Positions 10,053-20,368 of a stretch of 64,000 bases of DNA are shown here, piece after piece. Made by a program: the position numbers and the translations under genes. The stretch covers positions 53,360-117,359 of the forward strand of contig JACCGJ010001413.1 of assembly GCA_013407085.1 (NCBI GenBank), in the 5' to 3' direction. The notes beneath the pieces are model-generated. The model ran no database searches and was not told the DNA's origin. It saw nothing but the letters and a program-made list of their open reading frames with translations. This stretch comes from Atriophallophorus winterbourni. Taxonomy: Eukaryota; Platyhelminthes; Trematoda; Plagiorchiida; Microphallidae. Position 1 is the first letter of the stretch; each line of letters opens with the position of its first letter.

Positions 10053-11315
10053 TCAGCAGAAAGCAACCGACGTCGGTCCATTAGTTGGAAAATTCATAGA
10101 AACCCAGTGTTGAGCTACATGGGAAGTCTGCCCACAACTATCCAACGCGGCTGTTTCCAAGGAGGTTTGAATCCCACTCCATTGGTCATCGATACTATTT
10201 TGGGGAACTGTAGACAGATGCAGACTCAAATTGGCCTGAAACCCTCGGAGAACCGGGAGATCGTTAAGCCTAGCAACATTCAACTGCCTTGCAACATTTC
10301 TACGTTTCCCACCAAAACGCATCGAGAGCTTAGCACAGACTAACGCATGATCGGACTCTAGACAGGTGCCCCAGTAGGAGCGGCAATCTTGCACACTCCC
10401 TCGCCAGGAGTAGCTGATAGCAATATGGTCAATTTGCGTGAACAAGGCCGCCGATGGAGATCTCCAAGTGGAGCAGTGGCGCTTCGAATGACGGAAGTTA
10501 GTGCTGGCAAGGTACAGTCTGTGCTCTGAGCACAAGTTAAGCAATCTTTCGCCGTTGTCATTACGATGACAATCGAGACCAAATGGTCCACCCACGAAAT
10601 GCTCGTTTAAGGATAGACGGCCAACACGTGCATTCATGTCTCCAGCTAGGACAACGATGTCACTCCTCGATGCAAGTCTAATGAGTTCTTGTAATCTTCC
10701 ATAAAACTCATCCTTGTCACGTTCAGAGCTACAATTAGTCGGTGCATAGGCAGCAACCACAAACAGGTCGCGGGATTGGTTGCGAAATCGGCCTTTTTTG
10801 CACGAACCCTGTAGTCTTACTGCACAAAGGCGACTGTCGACTGGGATCCAGTCTAACAGTGCGACCTCAGCTCGCTCACTCAAGACGATTCCGACACCAG
10901 CTTGACCAGATACCATGGCATCGTCATCAGTGGACAAACGTAGATAGTGTGACTTACGTAAGTTAGAAGGGTTAGACAATCGTGTAACTGAGCTAGAGTT
11001 ATGCATGCGTGTTTCCGACAAACAGCACACATCGACGTCGAGGCTATCAAGCGTGCGAGCCAAGGCTGCCTGCTGTCCGATGCTAGCTAAAGTCCGTACA
11101 TTAAACGCAGCTAATTTGAATGGTACGCGTGGGCGGAAGAACGCTCTGGAGGCATTCGAAGCAGGCAAAATATTCGAAGTAGCTGAATTTGGAAACCTCG
11201 ATGAACAAGCTGCACTTCTGTCAGGGCTAACCAAAGAACCACAAAACGGAAAACAGTTATTGAAAAAGTTTGCATGCAGTGTGAGATCATGTAAAGCATT
11301 TTGAGCAGAGAGCAA
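10053..11315 (-). pseudogene. RTE apurinic-type endonuclease region
   Basis: The 420-codon frame contains an exonuclease/endonuclease/phosphatase domain: AAFNVRTLASIGQQAALART, CCLSETRMHNSSS with the catalytic glutamate, VVAAYAPTNCSSERDKDEFY, VVLAGDMNARVGR with the Asp-x-Asn pair, IDHIAISYSW and ESDHALVCAKL with the terminal Asp-His pair. All motif residues look intact. The first 60 or so residues and the far C-terminal part are less conserved. This enzyme nicks the target DNA for retrotransposition. Confidence 0.85.
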
Positions 11316-11479
11316 AGAGCTTGAGAGCGTGAGAGCACGGGATCTGTCATTTTTACCTTTATTTTCATAATTGCTTGTGGGCGTGATACTACCCGGTTGC
11401 CCAGGCCGAAGTAGGGGGTTAGCTTAGGGGGCCCCACCCGGAGCCTTTGGCTAAAAAGCCTGAACCACAAGGCAGTGGC

Positions 11480-11630
11480 TTGAGACTGAGTTTGTCTGAC
11501 CTCTATCCATCGACCTTCCTGGTATGAGTAGCTCTGCTGGCACCAAAAGGCACCACCCAGTATAGCTCAATGGGTCATGAAGGTACACAAACCATCGCAC
11601 CACGTTAAGGTCCAGTCTCAGTGCTACCGG
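11480..11630 (+). repeat. RTE-associated repeat fragment
   Basis: This stretch runs from the RTE leader into GAGTAGCTCTGCTGGCACC, AGGCACCACCCAGTATAGCT and CACCACGTTAAGGTCC. Part of it recurs at 4195-4300. It links the RTE leader to the SINE fragment that follows. Confidence 0.45.
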
Positions 11631-11634
11631 TAAT

Positions 11635-11735
11635 TGAGTTGCCACCGGTAGTGAGCTGCATGCGAGTACACGCTGGAGTCTCACTGCTATTGCTATTTTC
11701 CTATTTATGCCTGGAAAACCTGACAGTATCTGCAC
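11635..11735 (+). repeat. SINE-like repeat, internal fragment
   Basis: GTTGCCACCGGTAGTGAGCT, then CACGCTGGAGTCTCACTGCT and GAAAACCTGACAGTATCT match the SINE core. The head and the 3' tail are missing. Confidence 0.6.
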
Positions 11736-12029
11736 GATTGCACATTCGAATAATCCACCCGTGGAGTTTGCCACAAACGTGAGTCATTCTTACTAAATAC
11801 AAACCAGCAAAGATCACACAATAAAGTTAAAAATATTTGGACATCGCAGTGCGTCGAGTTTCACAAGACGCAAGTGTAATTTTCATAAGTAAATTTCAGC
11901 CACCCAATGGACACATTGAATACGCGAAGGAAGCTTTAACGCTCCGAGTATCGTAGTGATGTCGGTAGACGATATAATCGCGGCTTAGATTTACTATTGA
12001 GTTACGTTCTGCGGATTCGGGAATCATGT

Positions 12030-12305
12030 AGAACTCGCGTAGAACTCATGGTGGCAAGAGCGTTGCGAGGCACACAGGTAAAAGTTTTATCGAATGCATG
12101 TAATTCTTCCACCTTGGGGGTCAAACGAGCAGATATCGCATGGATGTTTAACACCTTCCTGTGCAGAGGCGTTCCGCAAAAGTATGTCAACATTCTACGT
12201 GCACTTTATGCTCATCCATCCGGATGCGTCAAGGTTTGTAACGAATTCTCACTTAAATTCCACACTACAAGTGGCGTCCGACAAGGATTCCGATTTCTCC
12301 GCCAC
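12030..12305 (+). pseudogene. Reverse transcriptase fragment, RTE-like
   Basis: A frame at 11997-12311 ends in FLCRGVPQKYVNILRALYAH, then FSLKFHTTSGVRQGFRFL, the RT segment before and through the GVRQG motif. The catalytic DD box is absent because the match ends soon after. Between 11740 and 12030 I see nothing else. Confidence 0.65.
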
Positions 12306-12469
12306 AACTAAGGTGTCGCTCTACTCCTGCTGCAACTTTTTAAGCTCTGCTTTCATCATTTTAGGTACGGCAAACAAGTGTTCAATACATTCTATCAGTG
12401 TAAAGCTGTCTTGATGGTGACTGATATCCTACACCAATGTCAGATAACTTTATGGGTAGCATCGTCCTA

Positions 12470-12600
12470 CAATACCACTTGTATTTTCTTCCTATCTAAC
12501 TAGGCCCGGACGACCTGACATTATCTTGGGTCACATGTATTGTGACTATGCGGCACTTTGCCTGGATCAGGCTTGTACTTTCATACATACATATTTACAT
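12470..12600 (+). repeat. SINE-like repeat, 3' part
   Basis: CTAACTAGGCCCGGACGACC, then GTGACTATGCGGCACTTTGC and CAGGCTTGTACTTTCATACA match the SINE end, followed by a CATACATACAT tail. The 5' half is missing. Confidence 0.65.
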
Positions 12601-13030
12601 ACTGTCCTACATAAAAAGCACCATCTAAAGAAACCCGATTGATTCATAACCAATTCGATTTGTCAAATTCTTGCTTCATCAATGAGCCGATGTGGTACAG
12701 CGGTATTACTTAGAATCATCCGCTGCGTATTTTCCAAATATGTGGATGCGCTATTTCATACTAATTAAAATAGGTAATACCATAATCAAAAATAAATGCT
12801 AAAATTTATCAGTCACTTAATGGAAAATTTATCACGTTTTTTGCTACGGAAATTTAGAATAAGAAACCAGAAAAAATATTGAATAGCCTGGGTATCTCAC
12901 CTTGCATCTCGTTTGTAATTTCACATAAAATGGATAGACTATTGATCAATTATCGATAAAAGAAGTGACTAGACGTATAATTAATTTAGGAGAACATGAG
13001 GTAAGCTCCATGAGCGGCTTCAATTTTGAG
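12601..13030. other. No recognised feature
   Basis: AT-rich sequence between two SINE copies; I see nothing else in it. Confidence 0.4.
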
Positions 13031-13039
13031 GTGCTAGTA

Positions 13040-13262
13040 TGGTATGGTATGAAAGCACAAGCCTGATCCAGGCAAAGTGCCGCACAGTTAGAGTGCACGT
13101 AGGCTACGATACTGTCAGGCTGCCAAGGCATAGACAGATATGAAGGGGGATAGAAATGGTACTGAGACTCAAGCGCGTTTCAGAATGCAGCTCACTACCG
13201 TTGGGTAATCAATTTACCACGATGTTAGCCACCGCACAGAAATGCGGCACGATTGCTCATCC
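13040..13262 (-). mobile_element. SINE-like repeat, full length, with target duplication
   Basis: On the minus strand it begins CGGATGAGCAATCGTGCCGC and ends in a CATACCATACCA-type tail, 223 bp in all. GTGCTAGTA flanks it at 13031-13039 and 13263-13271, a perfect 9-bp target duplication. Its start agrees with the copy at 8951, which fixes the 5' end of the family. Confidence 0.8.
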
Positions 13263-13271
13263 GTGCTAGTA

Positions 13272-13710
13272 GATGGTGTACTAAGAACCAGACATTTAGT
13301 TTTCAGTTAGATTAGCAGTTTTCAACGTTCAGAAAATGAGTCTTTATGACGTGATTCGAGGCAACAATGAATCAGGCTAATCTACCCGTGGAACCTGCAG
13401 CACAGAAAATTATGATTAAACACGGGACCAGCTCCCACTTAGTATACCAAGTTGAAGGCAATAGTCACGTCAACACTGAGATAAATTTTCACAACTCGAT
13501 TTAAAAGTTATAAAAACGGTTTCAACTATGAGACGGGCAGGAGCTAGTACAGAAATATAGATTCAAAAACGGATCAAGCGGCTAAGCGATCACTTTCGGA
13601 ATAATTACCAAATCTAAGTTTTTAGAATATTTAACAAAGATACTTGGTGAAGCTTAGACCTCGCGGGGTACAAACCGATTGGAACAAAAGAGTGATATCA
13701 AATATTACCA
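13272..13710. other. No recognised feature
   Basis: Region between the SINE copy and the 3' end of RPS9; no gene or repeat is recognised. Confidence 0.4.
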
Positions 13711-13715
13711 AGGGG

Positions 13716-13721
13716 TTTATT
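13716..13721 (-). terminator. Poly(A) signal of RPS9
   Basis: AATAAA on the minus strand lies only six bases beyond the stop codon at 13730-13728. The 3' untranslated region is therefore very short. Confidence 0.6.
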
Positions 13722-13727
13722 TAACAT

Positions 13728-14370
13728 TTATTCAGCATCACTCCCATTTTCTTCTTCACCAGCTTCGGCTTTCCTCAACTTTTTCCTTTTAACGCGACCT
13801 ACGGAAAAGATATCAAACAACCGGAAGGCATACCTGGACCACCACTGCCGTAAGGCGAGTTGAGGGTAAAATCTATGTGCTTGCTTGAGTCCAGCCGAAC
13901 CATGAAACCGGGACAGTTAACCATTTGCTTGCGAACACGAATGTGACGCTGACGTATGAGAACTCTGGCATGATGGATACTTCTGGCTAAACCTTTTTTC
14001 AATACTTGTGTCTGCAAACGTCGTTCGAGGAAATCCTCGATTTTAAGACCAAGAACAAAATCTAATTTTCGACGGTCATCCGAAAGCACACCAGCCCTAA
14101 TTAAACGTCGTAAAAGAGCAGCACCTGGAAAAATTAAATTAATAATAGCTTACCACCGAAGATTCTACGAGGGTCCTTTTCGTCAAGTGTGAGAAGCTCG
14201 CGTGCAGCTTTCCTGATTTTCGCAAGAACATACTTTACACGCCATACTTCGCGCTTATTACGAAGCCCGTACTCGCCAATTAATTTCAATTCCTGATCTA
14301 GACGTTCTTTTTCGAATGGCCTCCGAGGAGTAGCATAGGTTTTTCCGAATACTCTAGGAACGTTACTCAT
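13728..14370 (-). CDS. RPS9: 40S ribosomal protein S9 (uS4), three exons
   Basis: RPS9 is a core protein of the small ribosomal subunit that binds 18S rRNA in the cytoplasm. The exons are 14370-14154, 14124-13834 and 13798-13728, which together give exactly 193 codons including the stop. The 192-residue product is close to the usual 190-195. The N-terminal part includes [20 protein letters not shown] and [20 protein letters not shown]. The S4 RNA-binding domain follows with [14 protein letters not shown] and [19 protein letters not shown], and the acidic tail ends EENGSDAE. The introns are only 29 bp (14153-14125) and 35 bp (13833-13799). Both are GT-AG and split a glycine codon after its first base. 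The ATG at 14370 sits at the expected family start. An intact, highly conserved sequence suggests a working gene. Confidence 0.95.
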
Positions 14371-14391
14371 TTCAACGGGACAGACACGACC

Positions 14392-14393
14392 CT
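14392..14393 (-). promoter_or_regulatory. Splice acceptor 5' of the RPS9 start codon
   Basis: TTTTGCTTACAG on the minus strand ends at 14392, 21 bases before the ATG. It could be the end of a 5' UTR intron or a spliced-leader acceptor, since trans-splicing is known in flatworms. The sequence alone does not decide between these. Confidence 0.5.
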
Positions 14394-14577
14394 GTAAGCA
14401 AAACTAGGCGCCCAAATGTTAGTTGAATAAAACAAGAAATATCGAAATTTGAATTCAAGTATTTTTACAGCGAATAAACTGCTCATCATAAAGCGGCATT
14501 TATTTTCTGTGGTCTCCAATCTCAAAAAAATTCACAAAAAAATTCTTGCAAAGAAAAACAATTTTGTAATTTTTCTA

Positions 14578-15978
14578 GTTCAGTTCAGTTTGCACAGGAC
14601 AGTATGTGGCTAACAAGCCAATCGAGCGTCCAGAATTTCTTTCGGTGGAAAGCTGCAGAGAAGCACCCACCACTGCCAAAACGTATATTATTTTTGTCTG
14701 TTTGAAATCTTCGCCGATCGCGAAGCCAAGAGATTATCCGGGTTGAACTTAGGTAGCACCGCGTTATAGCCGATGCTGGAAAAAGAAAAAGCAGTTTCTC
14801 TTCACTAGCACGGTGAGAGGTTAGCTGAAGTAGCATTGTGTATAATAAAAATTAAAAAACACAGAACTCTAGCCCTCAGTATATTTACGGGATAACGCTA
14901 AAAAATGAAAAACCTAAGCTTGTAAAGCAATTAAGGCAAGTATTCAGGAAACAACTTACCCCAGTTGCGGTCCAACCCCTGCTTAAAACTAGACACGGTA
15001 CTGCAGGATATAAGTTCTTCTGGAAGAATGTTCCAGAAGTTAACAACCCTGAGGCTGAAAAAGTGTTTCCTGGAGTCTATCCGACATCGTTTCTTAGAAA
15101 TTTTAAGGGAGTGGCCCCGGGTGCCCAGCTCGGGACTTAAGGTAAAGAAGTCGTTCATTTGCACGCCACTCAAACCCTTCAAGATCTTAAAGGTTTCTAT
15201 TAAGTCACCTCTTAAACGACGGCGCCTAAGGTAGAAAAGATCGAGAGACATTAGGCGCACAGCGTACGGTTTCCCTCGCTGACCTTCAATCATGCGAGTT
15301 GCGAGGCGCTGTACACTTTCAAGTCGAAGGATGTCCTTTTTGTATTGAGGACACCACGCCTGAACACAGTATTCAAGATGCGGCCGAACTAATGCCTTGT
15401 ACAGTGGCAGGAATACATCGGGTCTTCTGCTCGATAGCACTGATTTCAGCCGAAAAAGTACCTTGCGTGCACGCTGAGCCGCCGCGGCACATTGGTCCTC
15501 CCATTTGAAGTCAGCCCTAACCAGTACACCCAAATCCTTAACACACTGTGTGGCGTTAACACTGAGGGAATTCCCCGCCACCTGGACCGAAATCTTATCA
15601 ACCAGTGTTGACAAGAGTTGGCTCTTATTCAGGTTCAATGGGAGATCCCACTGGTATGACCGGTTTATGACCCGCTCAAGGTCGTGCATCAAGGTCTCTT
15701 CATCCGTTGATCCGATGAATTTCACATCATCCGCGAAAATGAAGCATGGGCACTTCAATTCAGAGGACAAGTCATCGATAAAAATCAGGAATAGAAGAGG
15801 GCCAAGTACCGAACCTTGGGGTACACCACTGATCACGTCGTTTTGATTCGACAGCGTACATCCTACTCTCACTCGGAATGTCCTACCTGTAAGGAAGGCC
15901 TTTATCCAAGCAAGTAGACTACCACGTATGCCTTTGGCTGCTAGCTTAATCTCTAGAAGGCGGTGATTTACGGAATCT
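14578..15978 (-). mobile_element. CR1-type retrotransposon copy A, 5' truncated
   Basis: The element ends on the minus strand with a CTGAACTGAA-type tail at about 14590-14578. Its 5' end is cut inside the RT at 15978, where a second CR1 tail begins. 5' truncation is the usual result of incomplete reverse transcription. The 3' untranslated region (about 14590-14930) is shared with copies B and F. Confidence 0.85.
14931..15978 (-). pseudogene. CR1 reverse transcriptase, copy A, well preserved
   Basis: From about 15978 the frame reads DSVNHRLLEIKLAAKGIRGS and then stays open to the stop at 14931. RT motifs include SGVPQGSVLGPLLFLIFIDD and CFIFADDVKFIGS with the catalytic FADD box, followed by the CR1 C-terminus: AAQRARKVLFRLKSV, PHLEYCVQAWCPQYKKDIL, RRRRLRGDLIETFKILKGL and RVVNFWNILPEELISCSTVS. 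This is the cleanest CR1 frame in the window, so copy A is young. The endonuclease and the N-terminal RT are absent. Confidence 0.85.
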
Positions 15979-16110
15979 AGTTCAGTTCAGTTCTGCATGC
16001 ACAAGACGGCAATTGATTGATAAATCAATCGATCGTCCATGAATTCTTTCAGTGAAATGCAAATGGAGAGCGCACTTCAATGCTAAAAATTTGATCTTCT
16101 TGTCCTTTTA
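15979..16110 (-). mobile_element. CR1 copy B, 3' end only
   Basis: Directly next to copy A, CTAGTTCAGTTCAGTTCTGC repeats the CR1 tail, followed on the minus strand by a 3' untranslated region similar to that of copy A. Copy A therefore abuts the tail of an older copy. From 16111 to 16465 I see nothing else. Confidence 0.6.
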
Positions 16111-16469
16111 TATTCTCACAGTATGTGACAGGCATTAACACTGAGATGTATACGTAGATATGTATCGGGCTTCTCATCGTCAAACCTGTAGATTCGTTTT
16201 CGTTGATACAGCAAGATTTTCAAATGCTCAAAATCAGTCGAAAGTTGCCAATATAGGTTGCAGCGATCATCATTCTCTGTGGTTTGTCTGGAATACTGCG
16301 GTGCAAACAATACTGCAAAAGGATGGTAAAAGAAACTGTTGAAATTAGACACAAACTGTTTATTGGCGTGTGCAGACACTAATGATTGATAAATTTTGAC
16401 TTCGTTGTAACGTATTTGGAGGTTTTGGGTAAAATCAGTTTGCTTGAAAGGATGCCACATTAATGAATG

Positions 16470-17700
16470 TATGGTAGGCTTTCAGTATCAGTATCACGGG
16501 GCGAAAGTCGACCAAGTCGAAGCGAGCGCCCATATTCATTCGGATGTGTGCTTGAAAACACCCGCCACTACCAGGATTGATTCGTAGGGAGAACGAGTGT
16601 CTGAACCTGAGAATGGAATACGGTAGAGGTCTTATCACCAAAAGGTAAGAGAGCTAATATATGTTGCATGTCCAATCGAATGAAAAGACATTGGACAGCA
16701 GCTAATTTTGACACAAACTAAAAATGGAAAAGAAACGCTTTTTGTGTCTCAAAAAGATTTTTCCAATATTTTTGTTGATTTGACAATATATAGGGATGGA
16801 TTAAGTTATGAGGGTAATGTTTAGGCAAGTGCACATCCCACCGTTCGTTCAGCCTATGTTTGAACGCCTTTACTGAATCTGCTGAGAGTATTTCTGCGGG
16901 GAGTGAGTTACACGTGCGCACTACACGTGAACTGCGTTCTGGATATCAGCCTGGTGTCCTGTTCACTTAGCATGAGACTGTGCCATCGTGAACCAACCAA
17001 AGGAGAGAACCGATTGAAGTTATCGAATTCGAGACAAATTTAAAGGTATTTAGAAGATTTCCCTCTGGGTCATTTTAGCCGCAGCAGCACATTGGTAGGC
17101 CTACATAACGTTTGCAAAAATTGTGATTTCTAAGTCCTTAGAAGATATTACCCTACGCAACTCCGTGTGGGCTGAGGGCTTGGAGACAATCATGTTGCCA
17201 GCCAGGGTAAATTGCAAGTGAATCTTCTCTGGGTTAAGCGGAAGGTTTCACTTAACCGCCCATTTCGTCACGCTTCTTCGTCATTTATCAGATTGGAGTT
17301 ATCCGACCTACCGACAATTTTTACCTCGTCAACCGACATATAAAATAAAGGAGCGCAGTTGGTTAGCTGGATCGTCCATGAAGATGAAGAACTGAAACGA
17401 CCACAAGACTGAGCCCCGGGAATCCCACTCGTTATATGCGTAATACGGATTGTATATCATCTACACTGACAGTGAATAGACGGTCACTAAGAAATACACG
17501 AATCCAGCCCAGTAGGTTTCCTGATACTCTTGAGGCTGAGCGTTTGAGAAGCAAGAACCTGTGGTTTACTGAATCCAAAGCTTTACTAGAGTCGAGATAG
17601 ACGACTTCTAACACTATACTAAATAGTGAACTAGCATTACCAGGAATGTCGGGGAAACAATCTTTTGTTTCCACGCTGCTAAATTTCTCGAAACTCATTA
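16470..17700 (-). pseudogene. CR1-type copy C, decayed
   Basis: On the minus strand the C-terminus reads NSLPAEILSADSVKAFKHRL then ERWDVHLPKHYPHN (about 16920-16800). The 3' end carries a GATACTGATACTGAAAG tail at about 16480. Upstream, LDSSKALDSVNHRFLLLKRS and VSGNLLGWIRVFLSDRLFTV (17430-17700) are RT segments. Both the protein and the tail resemble copy D, so C and D belong to one subfamily. Many stops show it is dead. Confidence 0.75.
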
Positions 17701-17781
17701 AATTTCTGAACCATCGATTACATTTGCAAAATGATTCAAAATTCTTGTCTTTGCCTTTACTCTAGCTAAAACAAAAAGGTT

Positions 17782-18891
17782 TCCAAATGTATAGAGTGCG
17801 ACGTGTGCCTGCGTTGGGCTCATCCCAAATGCTCTGGACTGTCGTCAGCACAATTTAAGGTTTATGCGGCCCATCGATGGCTTACATGGCTATGCGCTGA
17901 CTGCATGAAGTCCGTGGAAAGTTTGGTTGAGGAGCGTAGGCGTCTTGAGGAACGTAAGCGTTCTCCGCTACGTCCGTCTGCGAAACCCAAAACTTTTGCT
18001 GAAGTTGCTAGGTCATTGGTCCCGTTTACCTCCAGCCAGCATACCACTCCTTTGAGATCACAGAAGGCGAAATCATCGCCATCCTCCTGTCCTCCAAAGG
18101 TTCCATGGAAGAAAGTTAAAGATAATCGGGGTGTTCACATTAGCCCGAATAAGGATGTTCGCGCTCTAGCTCGGGAATTCCAGCATTTAGAAAAAGTGGT
18201 TGCTGAGCTGCAAGCCAAAAACCAAGTTAGCTCAACACGGGCTAAAAATGTCCTAATTTTAACGCAGGTTGAGCTTTTTATCCGAGAATCAATGGCTCGT
18301 AAGGAAAGCGATCGGAGAAAGGTTATCGACCTACTCCGTGCTTCAGGCATGAGACCGACTACTTTGCTGAAGCGAGTTCACGAGGTCGGGAAATGGAGGG
18401 ATGGCCAAAATGACGCATCTACCAGATCGCCACCGCCAATTTTAGTCGAATTCACAAAGCAATGTGATCCCGGCTACTTCCTTTCGAAAGCAGAGAAAAT
18501 TAACTGCGTCGAGGGAAAATGCATCGTGCAACCTGACACCCCGGCACACCTGAAAACTTCTAGCCCAATTAGAGCTAGAAAGTCAAAGATAGCTGTAACT
18601 CGTAGCTCACCAAATTCGCTCCAGAGTCGAAGCTTAAAAAATAACAACAGTGTGGCGATGACGCTAACACAGGAGAATTATACTCCAACATTGAAGTGCG
18701 CCACTCTCGTGCTTCGTCCTTTAGAGGATGAATCGTGGATGAGTTGTAGTGACTCAGACCATGAAGATGAAACTAGATGCCATGAGTTGTCGTCTGCTTC
18801 AAAAACGAATGCTGTATCTCTTGATGAAATTCAGCCTTCAAAAAACGCAAAGCAGCCTCGGGCATTACTCCCGAGGACAAAGAGCTCTTAG
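17782..18891 (+). pseudogene. CR1 ORF1 protein with PHD-like finger
   Basis: An open frame runs from a stop near 17767 to the TAG at 18889-18891. It starts with KCIECDVCLRWAHPKCSGL and later WLTWLCADC. The spacing C..C..C..W.H..C and W.C..C is that of a PHD-type zinc finger, as found in ORF1 of CR1 elements. A basic linker and a coiled-coil-like stretch (ALAREFQHLEKVVAELQAKN) follow, then KWRDGQNDAS and an acidic serine-rich tail. ORF1 proteins bind the element RNA. The true start codon is missing with the 5' end. Confidence 0.75.
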
Positions 18892-18899
18892 GTAGCTCT

Positions 18900-19853
18900 A
18901 ACACCGGGAGTCTGTCCCCACATGATAGTGCTGTTCTGTTCTATACAAACGCTTGCAGCATTAGAAATAAATGTGCTGAACTCCTCTGTAGAGTTGACGA
19001 CACCCACTGCAAAATTGTGGGTGTCACGGAATCATGGTTGTCTCATGATGACCACATACCAGCTTTAATCGCGGATAGGTTTAGCGCCGTAAGAAGCGAT
19101 CGACCCCTGGGTAAGCTAGCTGGAGGGGCGTTGCTCCTAATTGATAACGCTATTCCCTTCGAGAAAAGTATTTCTTTTTCTACAACGAATGTGCAGATAA
19201 TATCTGCCTTGCTCATACATGGATGCACGCGTATAGTTGTAAGCTGCATCTACCGTAGTCCGAGCACTAGTTTGGAAGAAGATGCTCTTTTGCAAATTCA
19301 GATCTCGTCTCTTTTAGCCGTATCACCACGTGTTGTAATCTTCGGCGATTTTAATCTACCCGAAATAAACTGGGAGTACCAAACCTCACATGTCCCAGGA
19401 GTCGCGAACGATTTTCTGGACTGGTTACACTCCCATGCGCTTTACCAACACGTAAACGAACCAAATAGATTCCGCGAGGGTCAGTCTCCGTCTATTCTTG
19501 ACCTAGTTATTTCAACTTCTGAAAGCGGTATACAAAATTTGGTCTTACTGCCACCACTAGGAAAGAGCGACCACGTAGTGTTAGCCTGCGAGGTACTTCT
19601 GTCATTTGGCAAACCCCCACTTAAGATGTCTCGAAGCTTCCATAGGATCGACCCTGCTTCCCTATTACAGGCAGCAGCGCTACTCCCATGGCAAAACATT
19701 GACCATGTGGATGAGATGTGGGGGCAGATCAAGAAAAACATCCTTCACATTCAGGATCGATTCGCTCCGCTCTTACCCGTTCGCAAAAAAGGTAAACCTC
19801 AATGGTGGTCAGCCTCAGTTTCCCGTAGCGTACGTCACCACGACGCAAAATAG
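18900..19853 (+). pseudogene. CR1 ORF2 endonuclease domain, copy D
   Basis: The frame begins just after the ORF1 stop with YTNACSIRNKCAELLCRVD and IVGVTESWLSHDD, which holds the catalytic glutamate. It continues through IVVSCIYRSPSTSLEED, VVIFGDFNLPEINWEYQ with the Asp-x-Asn pair, SILDLVISTSESG and GKSDHVVLACEV with the terminal Asp-His. It is an AP-type endonuclease domain with intact motifs. The frame closes near 19853, before the RT. Confidence 0.8.
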
Positions 19854-20368
19854 AGGCATTATAAGCTTACTCCCTCATGTGGGACCTGGGCCCGTTACAA
19901 AGAAGCGCGAAACATAGCTGTTTCCAAGATACGCGCAGCAAAGATTTCTTTCGAAATGAGACTCGCTCAAGATGCCCATACTCATCCGAAACGTTACTAC
20001 AGCTACGTTCAATCTAAAGGGTCAACAGGAAAGGTGTAGGTACCTTGAGAAGGGACGATGGCTCAGCCGTCATTTCAAACACTGAAAAGGCTCAATTGTT
20101 TTCCTCGCATTTCCAAGGCGTACAACGCCGAGATTATATCTCGAACGTCTCTGCGCCATAACTTCAATGAGTACTCGCTGATTGCCCCCTGTGCACTGAC
20201 CTTACATTCGAGGTACACAATGTCGACACTATATTGGCCAGCCTAGCTTACAACAAATCGGCAGGGCCCGATAGCATCCATCCACGGATGATCAGACTGC
20301 TAGCACCTATATTAGCTGTGCCGATCACTTAAGATTTCACATCATCCCTCAGTCAGGGTACCCTTCCT

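Larger units (their letters stand above)
8190..11470 (-). mobile_element. RTE-type non-LTR retrotransposon, near full length but dead
   Basis: Read on the minus strand this element has a 5' leader (CCCCTAAGCTAACCCCCTAC near 11430, also found at 59755), an endonuclease region, a reverse transcriptase region and a C-terminal domain. The C-terminus ends in an LPGWGQKAPHNRWLQ-like segment near 8230. It copies itself by endonuclease nicking and target-primed reverse transcription. Frame breaks lie between the domains, part of the RT (fingers) is missing, and a SINE interrupts it at 8951-9177, so the element is inactive. Confidence 0.85.
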
